From contig NZ_AP023262.1 in assembly GCF_016756615.1 (NCBI RefSeq), forward strand, positions 2,791,501 through 2,855,500: a stretch of DNA of 64,000 nt, in the 5' to 3' direction. Below are positions 8,194-17,146 of the stretch, piece by piece (the stretch's first letter is position 1; every line of letters starts with the position of its first letter). A program made the translations under genes and the position numbers. The notes beneath the pieces are model-generated. The model had not been told where the DNA came from and ran no database searches. It saw nothing but the letters and a program-made list of their open reading frames with translations. This DNA is from Mesorhizobium sp. L-8-3 (GTDB lineage: Bacteria; Pseudomonadota; Alphaproteobacteria; Rhizobiales; Rhizobiaceae).

Positions 8194-8928
8194 CTATCTG
8201 TGGATCAGGGCGAGGCCCGGAATCTTTGTGAGAAGGCCCGGGTCCTTGGCGAAGATGTATTCAAGGTTGTGTCGAGCGGTGCGCGCGTGCTCGCGTGCGA
8301 TTGCTTCGGCACGCGCACCCTCCCTTGCGGCTATTGCCTGGACAAGCGCCCGGTGCTGTTCCTGTGCCGACCACAAGGAGCGGCGGAAGGCGACGATCTC
8401 CGTCTTGTTCGGCAGGAACGCCGACGGCGAGGCAAAGGGGAGGGCGCTGGCGCGCTCCACCTCGCGCCGAATGATCTCGCTGCCGGGCAATGCCGCGAGT
8501 TCCAGATGGAAGCGCTCGTTGAGGTCGGAATAAGTATCAAAATCGACCTCGTCCTGGCCGGGGCCGAAACAGGAATCGAGCTGGACAACGATATCGTTGA
8601 TCCGCGCCAGCGCCTCCGGCGAAACGCCGCGCTCCGCAGCAAGTCGCGCCGCCGTGCCCTCCATCACGCCACGCAGTTCGATCGAGTCGACGACATCGGC
8701 ATAGCCGAATTTGCGCACCACAAAGCCGCCGTTCGGCAGGCGGTCCAGCAGGCCCTCCTCGGCAAGGCGCGACAGCGCCTCGCGGACAGGTGTACGCGAA
8801 ATGTCGAGCGTTTCGGCGAGAGGAACCTCGAAAAGACGCATGCCGCCCGGCAATTCGCCGCTGATGATCTTTTCCCGCAACTCGATCACCGCGCGACGGC
8901 CATGTGTTGCGACTTCGCTAATCTTCAT
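8194..8928 (-). CDS. GntR-family transcriptional regulator, FCD domain
   Basis: The 244-residue protein has an N-terminal winged helix (residues about 10-75, with LAETLDISRTPVREALSRLAEEGLL) and a C-terminal FCD ligand-binding domain beginning near RGVMEGTAARLAAERG. FCD regulators usually repress catabolic genes and bind short palindromes with a central TATA/GTATAC. The gene lies between the O-demethylase and the divergent hydrolase-ligAB operon, both preceded by the ATGTATACAT palindrome. It is therefore the probable local repressor of the aromatic cluster. The effector, likely an aromatic acid or ring-cleavage product, cannot be read from sequence. Confidence 0.88.
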   Translation of the reverse strand: MKISEVATHGRRAVIELREKIISGELPGGMRLFEVPLAETLDISRTPVREALSRLAEEGLLDRLPNGGFVVRKFGYADVVDSIELRGVMEGTAARLAAERGVSPEALARINDIVVQLDSCFGPGQDEVDFDTYSDLNERFHLELAALPGSEIIRREVERASALPFASPSAFLPNKTEIVAFRRSLWSAQEQHRALVQAIAAREGARAEAIAREHARTARHNLEYIFAKDPGLLTKIPGLALIHR

Positions 8929-9071
8929 CGGCAGTCCCTTTTCCCCTGCATGCAGCTATAGCACCGGCCCCGGAGCGAGCGAAGCCCCCTAAGGCAGTCA
9001 GCCAATCCCAGCCAATCATGTATCCATCTCTGTCTCGGAGAACACCAGAAAGCGCGTATCTGCGAGAAATA

Positions 9072-9102
9072 TTGTAGCCGTTTGTTGACACGATGTATAC
9101 AT
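9072..9102 (+). promoter_or_regulatory. Predicted promoter with ATGTATACAT operator for the hydrolase-ligAB operon
   Basis: TTGTAG (9072-9077) and TATACA (9096-9101), 18 bp apart, form a candidate promoter whose -10 box lies inside the palindrome ATGTATACAT (9093-9102). TTGACA at 9085-9090 is present but wrongly spaced for this -10. The arrangement is the same as at 1805-1833 and 17081-17111, which supports a shared repressor. Confidence 0.6.
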
Positions 9103-9133
9103 TATGATGTGGCTGGGGCTGGAGGCCACCAAA

Positions 9134-9844
9134 GTGACAACGCTCGTACTCATTCCGGGACTTGTTTCAGACGCCCTTGTCTGGGCGTCGCTGGCCGACG
9201 CCGTCGCCGCAAGAATGCACGCCCACGCGGCGGACCTATCGACGGGCGCCTCCATCTCCGGGATGGCCGAGCAATTTCTTGGAGAGACCTCAGGCGACAT
9301 CATCGCCGTGGGGCATTCCATGGGCGGCCGTATCGCTATGGAAATGGCGCGTCTGGCTCCCGCTCGCGTCCGCGGACTGGTGCTCGCCAACACCGGCCAC
9401 CATCCTCGGCGCGAAGGTGAAGAGATCAAACGTCGGCAGATGATCGAGCTCGGGCATCGCAGCATGGAAGCTCTCGCGGATTCCTGGCTACCTCCCATGC
9501 TCGACCAGGCGCGCGTGGCAGACACGGCGCTCGTCTCCAAATTGAAAGCGATGGTGCTCCGTGCCGACGCGCATATCCATGAGCGCCATATCCGCGCGCT
9601 CCTCGGTCGACCGGACGCCAGCGCGTATCTGGCCGAGATAACCTGTCCCATCCTGCTCGTTGCGGCGCGCCAGGACGGCTGGAGCCCGATCGCTCAGCAC
9701 CAGCAGATCGCCGAAATCGCGCCAGATGCGGAACTGGCCGTCATCGAAAACGCTGGTCATTTTGCGCCGGTAGAGCGTCCCGCCGAGGTGACAGCCGCCA
9801 TCACCGACTGGCTCGATCGCAGATTTGGAGAGGCAAATGCCTGA
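9134..9844 (+). CDS. Alpha/beta hydrolase, possible ring-cleavage-product methylesterase
   Basis: The 236-residue protein is a compact alpha/beta hydrolase with nucleophile elbow GHSMGG, an acid in ILLVAARQDGWSP and histidine in NAGHFAPVE near the end. GTG 9134 is preferred because GGAGG lies 8 bases upstream; the ATG at 9104 lies immediately at the operator. Its stop overlaps the ligA start by 8 nt. In the 3-O-methylgallate route the ring-cleavage product carries a methyl ester that must be hydrolysed to 4-oxalomesaconate, and no other esterase is encoded in the cluster. That role is inference; a lactonase or C-C hydrolase role is also possible. Confidence 0.8.
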   Translation: MTTLVLIPGLVSDALVWASLADAVAARMHAHAADLSTGASISGMAEQFLGETSGDIIAVGHSMGGRIAMEMARLAPARVRGLVLANTGHHPRREGEEIKRRQMIELGHRSMEALADSWLPPMLDQARVADTALVSKLKAMVLRADAHIHERHIRALLGRPDASAYLAEITCPILLVAARQDGWSPIAQHQQIAEIAPDAELAVIENAGHFAPVERPAEVTAAITDWLDRRFGEANA

Positions 9845-10190
9845 GCAGAAGACAGCGATTCCCGACACGCCGCTATTCGACCGGGCAGGGTCGATCCGCG
9901 GCTACAGGATCAACAAGATGGCCATGGGGCTCGGTCGAGCGGAGAACCGCGCCGCCTTCGAGGCGGACGAGGAAGCCTATCTCGACCGGTTCGGCCTGAA
10001 TGCCCAGGAAAAAACGGCCGTCCTGTCGCGCGACTGGCATGAAATGGTGCGCCTGGGGGGCAACCTGTTCTTCATCTTGAAGATTTCGGCCGTCGACCCC
10101 ACTGCCATCACCCAGATCGGCGCGGCGCAGGCAAGCATGTCGCATGACGATTTTCTCTACGAACGACTGGGAAGAAGGCGCAATGGCTAA
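9837..10190 (+). CDS. ligA: Protocatechuate 4,5-/gallate dioxygenase small subunit, LigA type
   Basis: The 117-residue protein matches the LigA (alpha) subunit of class III extradiol dioxygenases, with INKMAMGLGRAENRAAFEAD and LSRDWHEMVRLGGNLFFILK. The small subunit caps the active site of LigB. ATG 9837 follows GGAGAGG with a short spacer. It overlaps the hydrolase gene by 8 nt upstream and ligB by 8 nt downstream, so the three are translationally coupled. Separate A and B subunits resemble LigAB rather than the fused DesB/GalA gallate dioxygenases. Confidence 0.92.
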   Translation: MPEQKTAIPDTPLFDRAGSIRGYRINKMAMGLGRAENRAAFEADEEAYLDRFGLNAQEKTAVLSRDWHEMVRLGGNLFFILKISAVDPTAITQIGAAQASMSHDDFLYERLGRRRNG

Positions 10191-11025
10191 GATCATCGGC
10201 GGCATCGGAACGAGCCATGTTCCCTCTATCGGCGCAGCACTGGACAAGGGCCTGCGCGATACGCCCGACTGGAAGCCGTTCTTCGACGGCTACGAAGCGG
10301 GCAAGGAATGGATGCGCGAGGCCAAACCCGACATTGCCGTTGTCATCTTCAATGACCATGGCAACACTTTCTTCCTTGATCGCGTTCCGACCTTCGCTGT
10401 GGGCGTTGCCGACACCTACCAGCCCGTGGACGAGGGCTGGGGTCCACGCGCCATCCCGACTTTCGAAGGCGCTGTCGACTTCTCCTGGCACTTCGTCGAC
10501 CTGCTGGTCGAGCGCCATTTCGATCCGATGGTCTGCCGGGAGATTGAAGTCGACCACGGTCTGCAGGTGCCGATGGAACTGTTCTTCGGCCGTCCGCAGA
10601 CGTGGCCGGTGAAAGTCCTGCCGATCTGGGTCAACACGATCCAGTACCCCATCCCGACCCCGCAACGCTGCTGGGAGATGGGGGGAGTGCTCCGCGAGGC
10701 GATCGAGAGCTGGCCCGGCGACGAACGCGTCGTGATCCTTGGCACGGGAGGGCTGTCGCATCAGCTTCAAGGCGCGAGGGCCGGCTTCATCAACCAGGCC
10801 GCCGACCGCGCCTGGCTGGATGGCATCGCTGCCGATCCGGAACCCTACCGCACCATGACTCGGGAAGACTATGTCGAGCAATTCGGCTCCGAGGGCGCCG
10901 AACTGATCATGTGGCTGGTGATGCGGGCGGCAATGAACCCGCAGGTCGACCTGATCCACAAACATTACCACGCCCCCGCCTCGATGACGGGCGCTGGAAT
11001 GGTCGTGTTGGAAAACGCAGGCTGA
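10183..11025 (+). CDS. ligB: Class III extradiol dioxygenase catalytic subunit, LigB type
   Basis: The 280-residue catalytic subunit begins MAKIIGGIGTSHVPSIG, placing a histidine at residue 12, the position of an iron ligand in LigB. It continues with FNDHGNTFFLD and ends in the conserved region before LIHKHYHAP. The enzyme cleaves protocatechuate, gallate or 3-O-methylgallate adjacent to the hydroxyls using Fe(II) and O2. The cluster lacks a LigC dehydrogenase and a LigI lactonase, which protocatechuate would require, but has all enzymes acting after 4-oxalomesaconate. Gallate or 3-O-methylgallate is therefore the better substrate guess. Confidence 0.92.
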   Translation: MAKIIGGIGTSHVPSIGAALDKGLRDTPDWKPFFDGYEAGKEWMREAKPDIAVVIFNDHGNTFFLDRVPTFAVGVADTYQPVDEGWGPRAIPTFEGAVDFSWHFVDLLVERHFDPMVCREIEVDHGLQVPMELFFGRPQTWPVKVLPIWVNTIQYPIPTPQRCWEMGGVLREAIESWPGDERVVILGTGGLSHQLQGARAGFINQAADRAWLDGIAADPEPYRTMTREDYVEQFGSEGAELIMWLVMRAAMNPQVDLIHKHYHAPASMTGAGMVVLENAG

Positions 11026-11030
11026 CGCGT

Positions 11031-11354
11031 ATGTTCTTTCTCATGCGTTGTCTGCATCATCCGGGCCAGGATGTCTCCCGCGACACACACCGGCCGGCAC
11101 ATCGTGCCTGGGTGCAGTCGGGCGGAGAAGGTCTTGCATCGGTCCTGATCGGCTCGGCCCTGCTCGACGAAGGTGGGGCGCAGATAGGCAATTTCGGCGT
11201 CCTGGAGGCCGAGAGCCTCCAGGATGCGAAAGCCTTCGCCGAGGGAGATCCGTTGCACCGGGCCGGCGTCGTCCAATTCATCGAATTGACCCCGCTTCCC
11301 GACACTTTCCAGGCGGCGCGCATCGCCGACCCGATGACGACGATCCGGCGCTGA
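11031..11354 (+). CDS. YciI-like domain protein
   Basis: This 107-residue protein begins 5 bp after ligB and is the last gene of the operon. It looks like a YCII-family ferredoxin-like fold, with RPAHRAWV, ALLDEGGAQIGNFGVLEAES, AFAEGDP and a final IELTPLPDTFQAARI segment. YciI relatives include muconolactone-isomerase-like proteins and enzymes acting on small ring-cleavage products. A role in isomerising or processing the LigAB product is possible but unproven. ATG 11043 is an alternative start. Confidence 0.75.
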   Translation: MFFLMRCLHHPGQDVSRDTHRPAHRAWVQSGGEGLASVLIGSALLDEGGAQIGNFGVLEAESLQDAKAFAEGDPLHRAGVVQFIELTPLPDTFQAARIADPMTTIRR

Positions 11355-11408
11355 ACGAAGGCGAGCCGCCACAGCGGCTCGCTGCAAATCGGCAGGAGAC
11401 GGAATCTC

Positions 11409-12272
11409 CTACGGCGACCTGGCCAGCCGGCGCGCGAGCACGTGATCGACAGTCGGCTTCAATCCCTGCTCCGACGTGACGCCGCAGGCACCCATCCGTT
11501 CCTGGACCGCGGCAATCGCCACCGCCAGGCCCCCATGAAGGCCGAGTGCGTCCAGCGTCGCCGCACTCTCGTGCATCTCCGCTGCCCGGCGGCGTCCATG
11601 CCGCGTCGTGCGCTCCATCTGGTATTCGGCGAAGTGCGGCCAGTCGAGGCCAGGATACGAACTCGACAGCGACGCGAGAATCTCGTCGAAGCAGCCAGAG
11701 GCTCGAGCGGCAAGCAAGGCCTCGACGGTGATGGCTTCCAGCCCCTTGACGAAGACCGAACGCACCATCTTGATCGCGGTCGCGGCACCTGGCGCATCGC
11801 CGGCGATCTCTGCCGTGAAACCGAGCGCCAGAAACTCCGGCAGCATCTGCGAGGCGGCAGGCCCGGCGAGCAGTACCGGGGTCCGGTGCTTGCGTGGGTG
11901 CACAGGCGCCATCACGGCCATATCGATATAGTTCGCGCCGGCGGCTTCCACGGCCGCTGCCGTCTGGCGCTTGCGCTCCGGGGATACGGAGTTGATGTCG
12001 ACGAAAACGTGCCCCGGCCCAAGATGCGGCAGGAGCGGCTGGACGGCGAGCAGGCTCTGATCAGCGGTCACGGCGCTGAAGATCAGGTCGGCAGCGCCGA
12101 GCGCTGCCGCCGTTTCCGCGACCTGGGCGCCGCGCGCGGACATCGCCTCACGCATCGCTTCGTCGCCGGAAAGAAGCAGAATGTCATGCGCCAGCACGAC
12201 TGCGGCGGCATCTTTCAATCCCTCGTGGAAGGCGCGCGCCGCCTCGCCATAACCCAGGAACCCGATCTTCAT
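11409..12272 (-). CDS. NAD(P)-binding dehydrogenase with DUF1932-like C-terminal domain
   Basis: The 287-residue protein opens with a Rossmann motif, IGFLGYGEAARAF, and resembles 3-hydroxyisobutyrate/6-phosphogluconate dehydrogenases, with DINSVSPERK and MAVMAPVHPRKHRTPVLLAGP in the middle. Its C-terminal half matches the DUF1932 type of this superfamily. It is the last gene of the leftward operon, 9 bp after purU. The known gallate pathway needs no dehydrogenase, so its substrate is unknown; it might handle a side product or a pathway ester/aldehyde. It is not of the GFO/IDH/MocA type of LigC. Confidence 0.75.
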   Translation of the reverse strand: MKIGFLGYGEAARAFHEGLKDAAAVVLAHDILLLSGDEAMREAMSARGAQVAETAAALGAADLIFSAVTADQSLLAVQPLLPHLGPGHVFVDINSVSPERKRQTAAAVEAAGANYIDMAVMAPVHPRKHRTPVLLAGPAASQMLPEFLALGFTAEIAGDAPGAATAIKMVRSVFVKGLEAITVEALLAARASGCFDEILASLSSSYPGLDWPHFAEYQMERTTRHGRRRAAEMHESAATLDALGLHGGLAVAIAAVQERMGACGVTSEQGLKPTVDHVLARRLARSP

Positions 12273-12280
12273 GGTACGTC

Positions 12281-13129
12281 CTAATTCATGAACACGACGG
12301 TCTTGCGCTTGTTGAGCAGGACGCGGTCTTCGAGATGCCAGCCAACAGCGCGCGCCAGCACCCGCCGCTCGATGTCGCGGCCCTTGCGCACAAGGGCGTC
12401 GGGCGTGTCTGCATGGCTCACCGCTTCCACGTCCTGGCAGATGATCGGCCCCTCATCGAGGTCGCCGGTCACGTAGTGCGCCGTGGCGCCGATCATCTTG
12501 ACGCCGCGCTCATGCGCCTGGTGGTAAGGCTTTGCGCCCTTGAAACCCGGCAGGAAGCTGTGATGGATATTGATGCAGCGTCCCGAAAGGTAGGCCGAGA
12601 ACTCGTCGGACAGCACCTGCATGTAGCGCGCCAGCACCACCAGCTCGACCCCGTTCTGCTCGATCAACGCGCGAATCTGCGCTTCCTGCTGCGGCTTGGT
12701 GTCCTTGGTGATGGGCAGATAGTGGTAGGGAATGCCCTCCATCAGCGTCAGGTTCAGTGCTTCGCGCGGATGGTTGCCGACGATGCCGACCACTTCCATG
12801 TTGAGCTCGCCAATCCGCATCCGGTAGAGCAGATCGCCGAGACAGTGATCGAACCTGGAAACCAGCAGCAGGACCTTGCGCTTCTGGCCGGCTGGCCGCA
12901 GCGCCAGATCGAGGCCGAAAGACTTCTCCTCCTCGGCGATTGCCGCGCGGAAGTCCTGCTCGGGCTCATCCATGGAGAAGGCGACACGCATGAAGAACAT
13001 GCCTGTTTCGGGGTCGTCGAATTGATTTGCTTCGGTAATGTCGCCGCCGTGGCGCGCGATGCGCCCGGCGACGGCGGCGACGATGCCACGTCTGTTGATG
13101 CAGCGCAGGGTCAATATGTAGTCGGCCAT
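12281..13129 (-). CDS. purU: Formyltetrahydrofolate deformylase
   Basis: The 282-residue protein has an N-terminal ACT domain ([21 protein letters not shown]) and a C-terminal formyltransferase-fold hydrolase domain with [18 protein letters not shown] and the catalytic region [20 protein letters not shown]. PurU releases formate from 10-formyl-THF and regenerates THF. ATG 13129 is chosen because AGAGAGGA precedes it and the protein then starts MADYIL. In this operon it would complete the loop: O-demethylase makes methyl-THF, the MetF-like enzyme oxidises it, and PurU returns THF with formate as product. Confidence 0.92.
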   Translation of the reverse strand: MADYILTLRCINRRGIVAAVAGRIARHGGDITEANQFDDPETGMFFMRVAFSMDEPEQDFRAAIAEEEKSFGLDLALRPAGQKRKVLLLVSRFDHCLGDLLYRMRIGELNMEVVGIVGNHPREALNLTLMEGIPYHYLPITKDTKPQQEAQIRALIEQNGVELVVLARYMQVLSDEFSAYLSGRCINIHHSFLPGFKGAKPYHQAHERGVKMIGATAHYVTGDLDEGPIICQDVEAVSHADTPDALVRKGRDIERRVLARAVGWHLEDRVLLNKRKTVVFMN

Positions 13130-13164
13130 AAATCCTCTCTGTCGCGGGGATGCATCCTCGCTTG

Positions 13165-14238
13165 TCATCCAAATATGTGTCCGTCGAAAAGCTTGCGGGC
13201 GGTGCGCAAGACCGCCGCATTCGTGACCACCCCGTCGCGAACCGTGGCAATCACGCTCATCTCGCCGGTGGGATGTTCAACGGAGAGGAGCTTTTCGCCG
13301 CCTTCCGGCACAGTTGCAAGTTCGGCGGCCGGGCCTTCGGGCAACAGGCATGCCGTGGCGACGCTGACCGCGCCCAAAACCCCGATCGCGTCATGACAGC
13401 GGTAGGGCGTGAAGGTGCGCGTTGCGATGGCGCCACCGCCCCGTGGAGCCGAAACCATCGTCATCTTCGGTACCGATTTGTTGGTCACGTCGCCGAGATT
13501 CATCAGCGGCCCTGCCGTCAGGCGGATCGCTTCGAGCTTGGCTCGAAGTTCTGCGTCGGCTTCCAACGCCTTGGGCGTCTCGGTGCCGGAGACACCAAGA
13601 TCGGAAGCGCGCATGACGACGCAGGGCATGCCATTATCGATCAGGGTGCATTCGATGCCGTCGATGACATCCGATGCATTCCCTGTCGGAAGCAATGCGC
13701 CACAGCTCGAACCGGCCGTATCGGCGAAGGTGATCGGCACGGGTGCTGCTGTGCCTGCAACCCCGTCGATACGCGCATCCCCTTGATAGCTCACGCGTCC
13801 GCCGGGCGTCTCGATCCGTACCGTGGCGACCTGGCCGGTATTTTCCATGTAGATACGGACTTCGGTCTGGCCTTCCCTCGCGGTCACCAATCCACGCTCG
13901 ATCGCGAACGGCCCAACGCCCGCAAGGATGTTGCCGCAGTTCTGGCCATCCGTAACGACAGGCTGGTCGACGAATATCTGCAGAAACAGGTAGTCGACGT
14001 CGACACCGGGCCTTTGCGATCTTTTCACCACGGCGACTTTGGACGTCAGCGGGTCGGCTCCACCCATGCCGTCGATCTGGCGGGGGTCGGGAGACCCCAA
14101 TGCGCGCAGCAAGAATCCATCTCGGTCCTCAGGCAGTTCGTGCGCCAGGAAATAGCCGCCCTTGGAGGTGCCGCCGCGCATCCACATGCAGGGTACGCCG
14201 GCGGCCGGATCGACCACGCGCCGCGCAGGATCAGACAT
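13165..14238 (-). CDS. galD: 4-Oxalomesaconate tautomerase, GalD/LigU (PrpF family)
   Basis: The 357-residue protein is a PrpF-family isomerase with the diagnostic [14 protein letters not shown] and [16 protein letters not shown] segments, an [15 protein letters not shown] motif and a late [19 protein letters not shown] segment. GalD and LigU convert keto and enol forms of 4-oxalomesaconate in gallate/protocatechuate meta-cleavage pathways. Position next to GalB- and LigK-type genes fits that role over other PrpF isomerases such as aconitate isomerase. The start overlaps the stop of the aldolase gene by 8 nt. Confidence 0.88.
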   Translation of the reverse strand: MSDPARRVVDPAAGVPCMWMRGGTSKGGYFLAHELPEDRDGFLLRALGSPDPRQIDGMGGADPLTSKVAVVKRSQRPGVDVDYLFLQIFVDQPVVTDGQNCGNILAGVGPFAIERGLVTAREGQTEVRIYMENTGQVATVRIETPGGRVSYQGDARIDGVAGTAAPVPITFADTAGSSCGALLPTGNASDVIDGIECTLIDNGMPCVVMRASDLGVSGTETPKALEADAELRAKLEAIRLTAGPLMNLGDVTNKSVPKMTMVSAPRGGGAIATRTFTPYRCHDAIGVLGAVSVATACLLPEGPAAELATVPEGGEKLLSVEHPTGEMSVIATVRDGVVTNAAVLRTARKLFDGHIFG

Positions 14239-14902
14239 ATTTCAGCCCTTTCTCCGCCAGCCGCTCCCGCATCTTGTAGATGTCCAGGCCAAGTTCTCCA
14301 GCCGCCAGCCTGACCCGCTTGGCCTCTTCCGCCGCGACACGGGCCTCGGCCTTGCCGGCGACGCTCTCGGCTTCCTCGCGGCGAACGACGCAGACGCCGT
14401 CATCGTCGGCGACGATGACGTCGCCCGGATTGACCAATGCGCCGGCGCAGACGACCGTCACATTGACCGATCCAAGCGTCTCCTTCACGGTTCCCTGCGC
14501 AAAGACGGCCTTCGACCATACCGGGAAGTTCATCGCCCTCAGATCGGCAATGTCGCGTACACCTGCGTCGATGATCAGGCCGCGGCAACCGCGTGCCTGT
14601 GCCGAAGTCGCCAGAAGGTCGCCAAAATAGCCGTCCTCGCAGGGGCTCGTCGGCGCGAGCAACAGAACGTCACCGGGCTTCAACTGTTCGATGGCAACAT
14701 GAACCATCCAGTTGTCTCCCGGAGGAGCCGAGATGGTAACGGCGCTCGCAGCCAGGCGCGCACCCGGATGAATCGGCCGCATATAGCTCGCCAGAAGTCC
14801 CTTGCGTCCTTGCGCCTCATGAACGGTGGCAACGCCGCAGGCGGCCAACCGGTCGATGACGGACTGCTCGGCGCGCGCGATATGCTGGACCACGACGCCC
14901 AT
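14231..14902 (-). CDS. ligK: 4-Carboxy-4-hydroxy-2-oxoadipate aldolase, LigK/GalC
   Basis: The 223-residue protein belongs to the RraA-like class II aldolases, with [48 protein letters not shown] and [17 protein letters not shown]. LigK/GalC split 4-carboxy-4-hydroxy-2-oxoadipate into pyruvate and oxaloacetate and also decarboxylate oxaloacetate. It overlaps galB by one base (TGATG) and galD by 8 nt. It provides the final carbon-yielding step of the lower pathway. Confidence 0.92.
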   Translation of the reverse strand: MGVVVQHIARAEQSVIDRLAACGVATVHEAQGRKGLLASYMRPIHPGARLAASAVTISAPPGDNWMVHVAIEQLKPGDVLLLAPTSPCEDGYFGDLLATSAQARGCRGLIIDAGVRDIADLRAMNFPVWSKAVFAQGTVKETLGSVNVTVVCAGALVNPGDVIVADDDGVCVVRREEAESVAGKAEARVAAEEAKRVRLAAGELGLDIYKMRERLAEKGLKYV

Positions 14903-15630
14903 CAGAGTTCATCCACCGTGCGCGGAAACACCGACTGGAAGCCTTCGGCATGGGTGGCCTTGCGGCCGCCGGACTGGCCGCCGGAATTGCGCATGAAATG
15001 ATTGCCGCGGTTCTCGGCGACGTTCTTGTAGTAGTGCCAGAGGTGTTCCTGGCCCTCCATGCACTGGATGGCGGCCCATTTCTTGTTCCAGACGCTGGAG
15101 ATGTCCAGGAAGACGTCGGGCTTCCACTCCATCTGCTCGGTCTGATGCGGCTCAAAGAGATAGAGCTGCGGGGCGCCCAGCACCTTTTCTCCAGGATTGT
15201 GCCCCCAGGCCTGCGCGATCATACGCGCCTCGATGGCGATCTGCGTCGCATACATGTGGTCGGTGTTGTAGGGGTCCCATTTCGAATGGCTCAACATGAA
15301 TTCGGGCTGAACCTTGCGGATCACGTCGACGATCCGGTATTTCGCCTCGCGGTCCACTTCCAGCGGATAGTCGCCGAGGTCGAAGAACTGGATGTCATGG
15401 ACTTCCAGAGCCTTTGCCGCGTTCTCCGCTTCCACACGCCGTGCGGCCTTGACTTTCTCTGGCGTCATGCCCGGATTCTTCCACAGCTTTGCGCTCTCGC
15501 CCCGCTCGCCATAAGAGAGGCAGAGCACGGTGACCTCGTAGCCCTTTTGCTGATGCAGGGCGATCGCGCCGCCGCAGCGCCAGACGAAATCGGCGGAATG
15601 GGCGCTGATGACGAGTGCCGTCTTTGCCAT
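14902..15630 (-). CDS. galB: 4-Oxalomesaconate hydratase, GalB type (PIG-L fold)
   Basis: The 242-residue protein has a PIG-L/LmbE fold, with the metal-binding start [28 protein letters not shown], and [13 protein letters not shown]. GalB of Pseudomonas putida is a hydratase built on this fold and is unrelated to the amidohydrolase-type LigJ. AGGAAGGA lies upstream of ATG 15630, which is 4 bp after the stop of the extradiol dioxygenase gene. It would hydrate 4-oxalomesaconate to 4-carboxy-4-hydroxy-2-oxoadipate for LigK. The gene pair is thus of the GalB-GalD gallate type. Confidence 0.88.
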   Translation of the reverse strand: MAKTALVISAHSADFVWRCGGAIALHQQKGYEVTVLCLSYGERGESAKLWKNPGMTPEKVKAARRVEAENAAKALEVHDIQFFDLGDYPLEVDREAKYRIVDVIRKVQPEFMLSHSKWDPYNTDHMYATQIAIEARMIAQAWGHNPGEKVLGAPQLYLFEPHQTEQMEWKPDVFLDISSVWNKKWAAIQCMEGQEHLWHYYKNVAENRGNHFMRNSGGQSGGRKATHAEGFQSVFPRTVDEL

Positions 15631-15634
15631 GAGT

Positions 15635-16594
15635 TCAGTCCTTCCTGCCCACGGGGGGCGTACCATGGGTATGGAATGTTTCGATGGTCTTCAGGCCCCA
15701 GGCCTGACCTTTCTTCCGCTCGGTCTCCGTCCAGGTCACCGTCGGCCAGTCGGGCCGCAGGATCAGGCGCGCACCGGCATTGGCAAGTTCCACCCGATTG
15801 CCGGCCGGCTCCCAGACATAGAGGAAGAACGTGCCCTGGATCGCATGCTTGTGGGGGCCGGTTTCGATATGAACGCCGTTCTCGAGAAAGATGTCGGCCG
15901 CCCGAAGTATGTCCTCGCGCTGGTCGACAGCATAGGTGACGTGGTGAAAGCGGCCTTTCGTTCCGGTGTGATCCTCGGAATAGGCAATGTCGTAGCTTTT
16001 GTTGTTGACAGTGAACCAGCACCCGCCAAGACGCCCATTGTCGAGCTGGATTTGTTCTGTCACCCGGCTGCCCAATGCCCGGGTCATGAAATCGCGGATC
16101 GCGGAAACGTCTGCTGCGAGCAGGTTGAGATGGTCCAGCCTGCGCGGGCAGGCGCCGCGGCCATGATAGCGCTGGGCAATGTTCTTCAGCGCGGGACGTT
16201 CGTTGTCCGGCGCCTCGTAAACCCGGGTATCGTAATAGAGTTCAAAGATGTGGCCATCCGGGTCGGTGAATCGATAGGCACGACCATGGCCAGCGTCGCC
16301 TTCCACCCAGCCGATGCCGCAGCCCATTTGCTCGATGGCTGCCACGCGCCGCTCCAGCGCCTCCGGTGATGCGGCCCGGTATGCGACATGGCCAACACCG
16401 GTCGTGTGATGGCGTGTCAGCTTAAGGGTGTGGAACTCGTAGTCGTCGAAGGCGCGCAGATAGGCGCAGCCGTCTTCGACAAGGCTCGCGCTAAGTCCAT
16501 AGACCCTTGTGAAGAAGTCCAGGCTCTCCTCGAACCTGTCGGTATAGAGTTCGACATGGCCAAGATGGGCCACATCATAACAAGGCTCCGTCAT
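15635..16594 (-). CDS. Type I extradiol ring-cleavage dioxygenase (catechol 2,3-dioxygenase-like, VOC fold)
   Basis: The 319-residue protein has two vicinal-oxygen-chelate modules. The first begins VAHLGHVELYTDRFEESLDFF and the second RRLDHLNLLAADVSAIRDFM. Candidate Fe(II) ligands of the catalytic second module are H155, H217 or H218 in RFHHVTYAVD, and E269 in GNRVELA. It resembles catechol 2,3-dioxygenases rather than LigB. ATG 16594 is preceded by GGAAGGA. As first gene of the leftward operon it gives the cluster a second, unrelated ring-cleavage enzyme. Its substrate may be a catechol or methoxycatechol; this is not resolved. Confidence 0.82.
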   Translation of the reverse strand: MTEPCYDVAHLGHVELYTDRFEESLDFFTRVYGLSASLVEDGCAYLRAFDDYEFHTLKLTRHHTTGVGHVAYRAASPEALERRVAAIEQMGCGIGWVEGDAGHGRAYRFTDPDGHIFELYYDTRVYEAPDNERPALKNIAQRYHGRGACPRRLDHLNLLAADVSAIRDFMTRALGSRVTEQIQLDNGRLGGCWFTVNNKSYDIAYSEDHTGTKGRFHHVTYAVDQREDILRAADIFLENGVHIETGPHKHAIQGTFFLYVWEPAGNRVELANAGARLILRPDWPTVTWTETERKKGQAWGLKTIETFHTHGTPPVGRKD

Positions 16595-17080
16595 GGCGCC
16601 ATCCTTCCGCAAATGAAGTCATTGCACGGTTGGATCATGGTTCCTCGGTCAGGCATACGTTCGAAGTCCCGATACCGTGTGGCTGATCCGGGATGGATCT
16701 CCGATCGCACTGCATTGGGGTGCCCGAGGAGCATGCCCAAGCCCTCACGCGCGCCGGCAATCTCGTTCCGCTGCGGGCCGATAGACCGAGGTTCCCGATA
16801 TCTTGAGCCTGGTTCGGCAAACCGCCCGGTTCCCATCGGCGGTCATCGCCTGGGAATGGTCTTCAACTCCCCCAATGCAGAAGCAATCCGGCACGCATAA
16901 CGCAGGAGCAGTCCTGTCGATCCGTTTCATGCTTCTTCCTCCCTTCCAATTCCGCAATCGTCCCGCTGTCTGCCCTCACCCTGCGGCTTTGAAATGTATT
17001 CTTTATGAGGCATCCCCCGGCGTGGCGCAATGCGAAAAAGCGCAGGTTTCCGTTATTTTCTCTCTAAATGTCAGGCCAGC
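16595..17080. other. Divergent intergenic region, no gene recognised
   Basis: About 490 bp separate the leftward dioxygenase operon from the metF-like gene. No coding sequence with family resemblance was found; short frames here lack ribosome binding sites. AAATGTATTCTTTAT near 16993-17007 resembles a decayed half of the cluster operator and might serve the leftward promoter, but this is weak. Confidence 0.4.
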
Positions 17081-17111
17081 TTGAAGAATCGTTTTCGAGT
17101 CATGTATACAT
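17081..17111 (+). promoter_or_regulatory. Predicted promoter with ATGTATACAT operator for the metF-like gene
   Basis: TTGAAG (17081-17086) and TATACA (17105-17110) are 18 bp apart. The perfect palindrome ATGTATACAT (17102-17111) covers the -10 box. It may also control the divergent leftward operon, for which no other full site was found. Confidence 0.62.
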
Positions 17112-17146
17112 CTTGCGGCTTTGAGGAGTGTCGCAGGAGGATGCGA

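Noticed and set aside
16745..16957. Short leftward frame upstream of the extradiol dioxygenase
   Set aside because: No ribosome site or family similarity, and it lies in the divergent promoter region.
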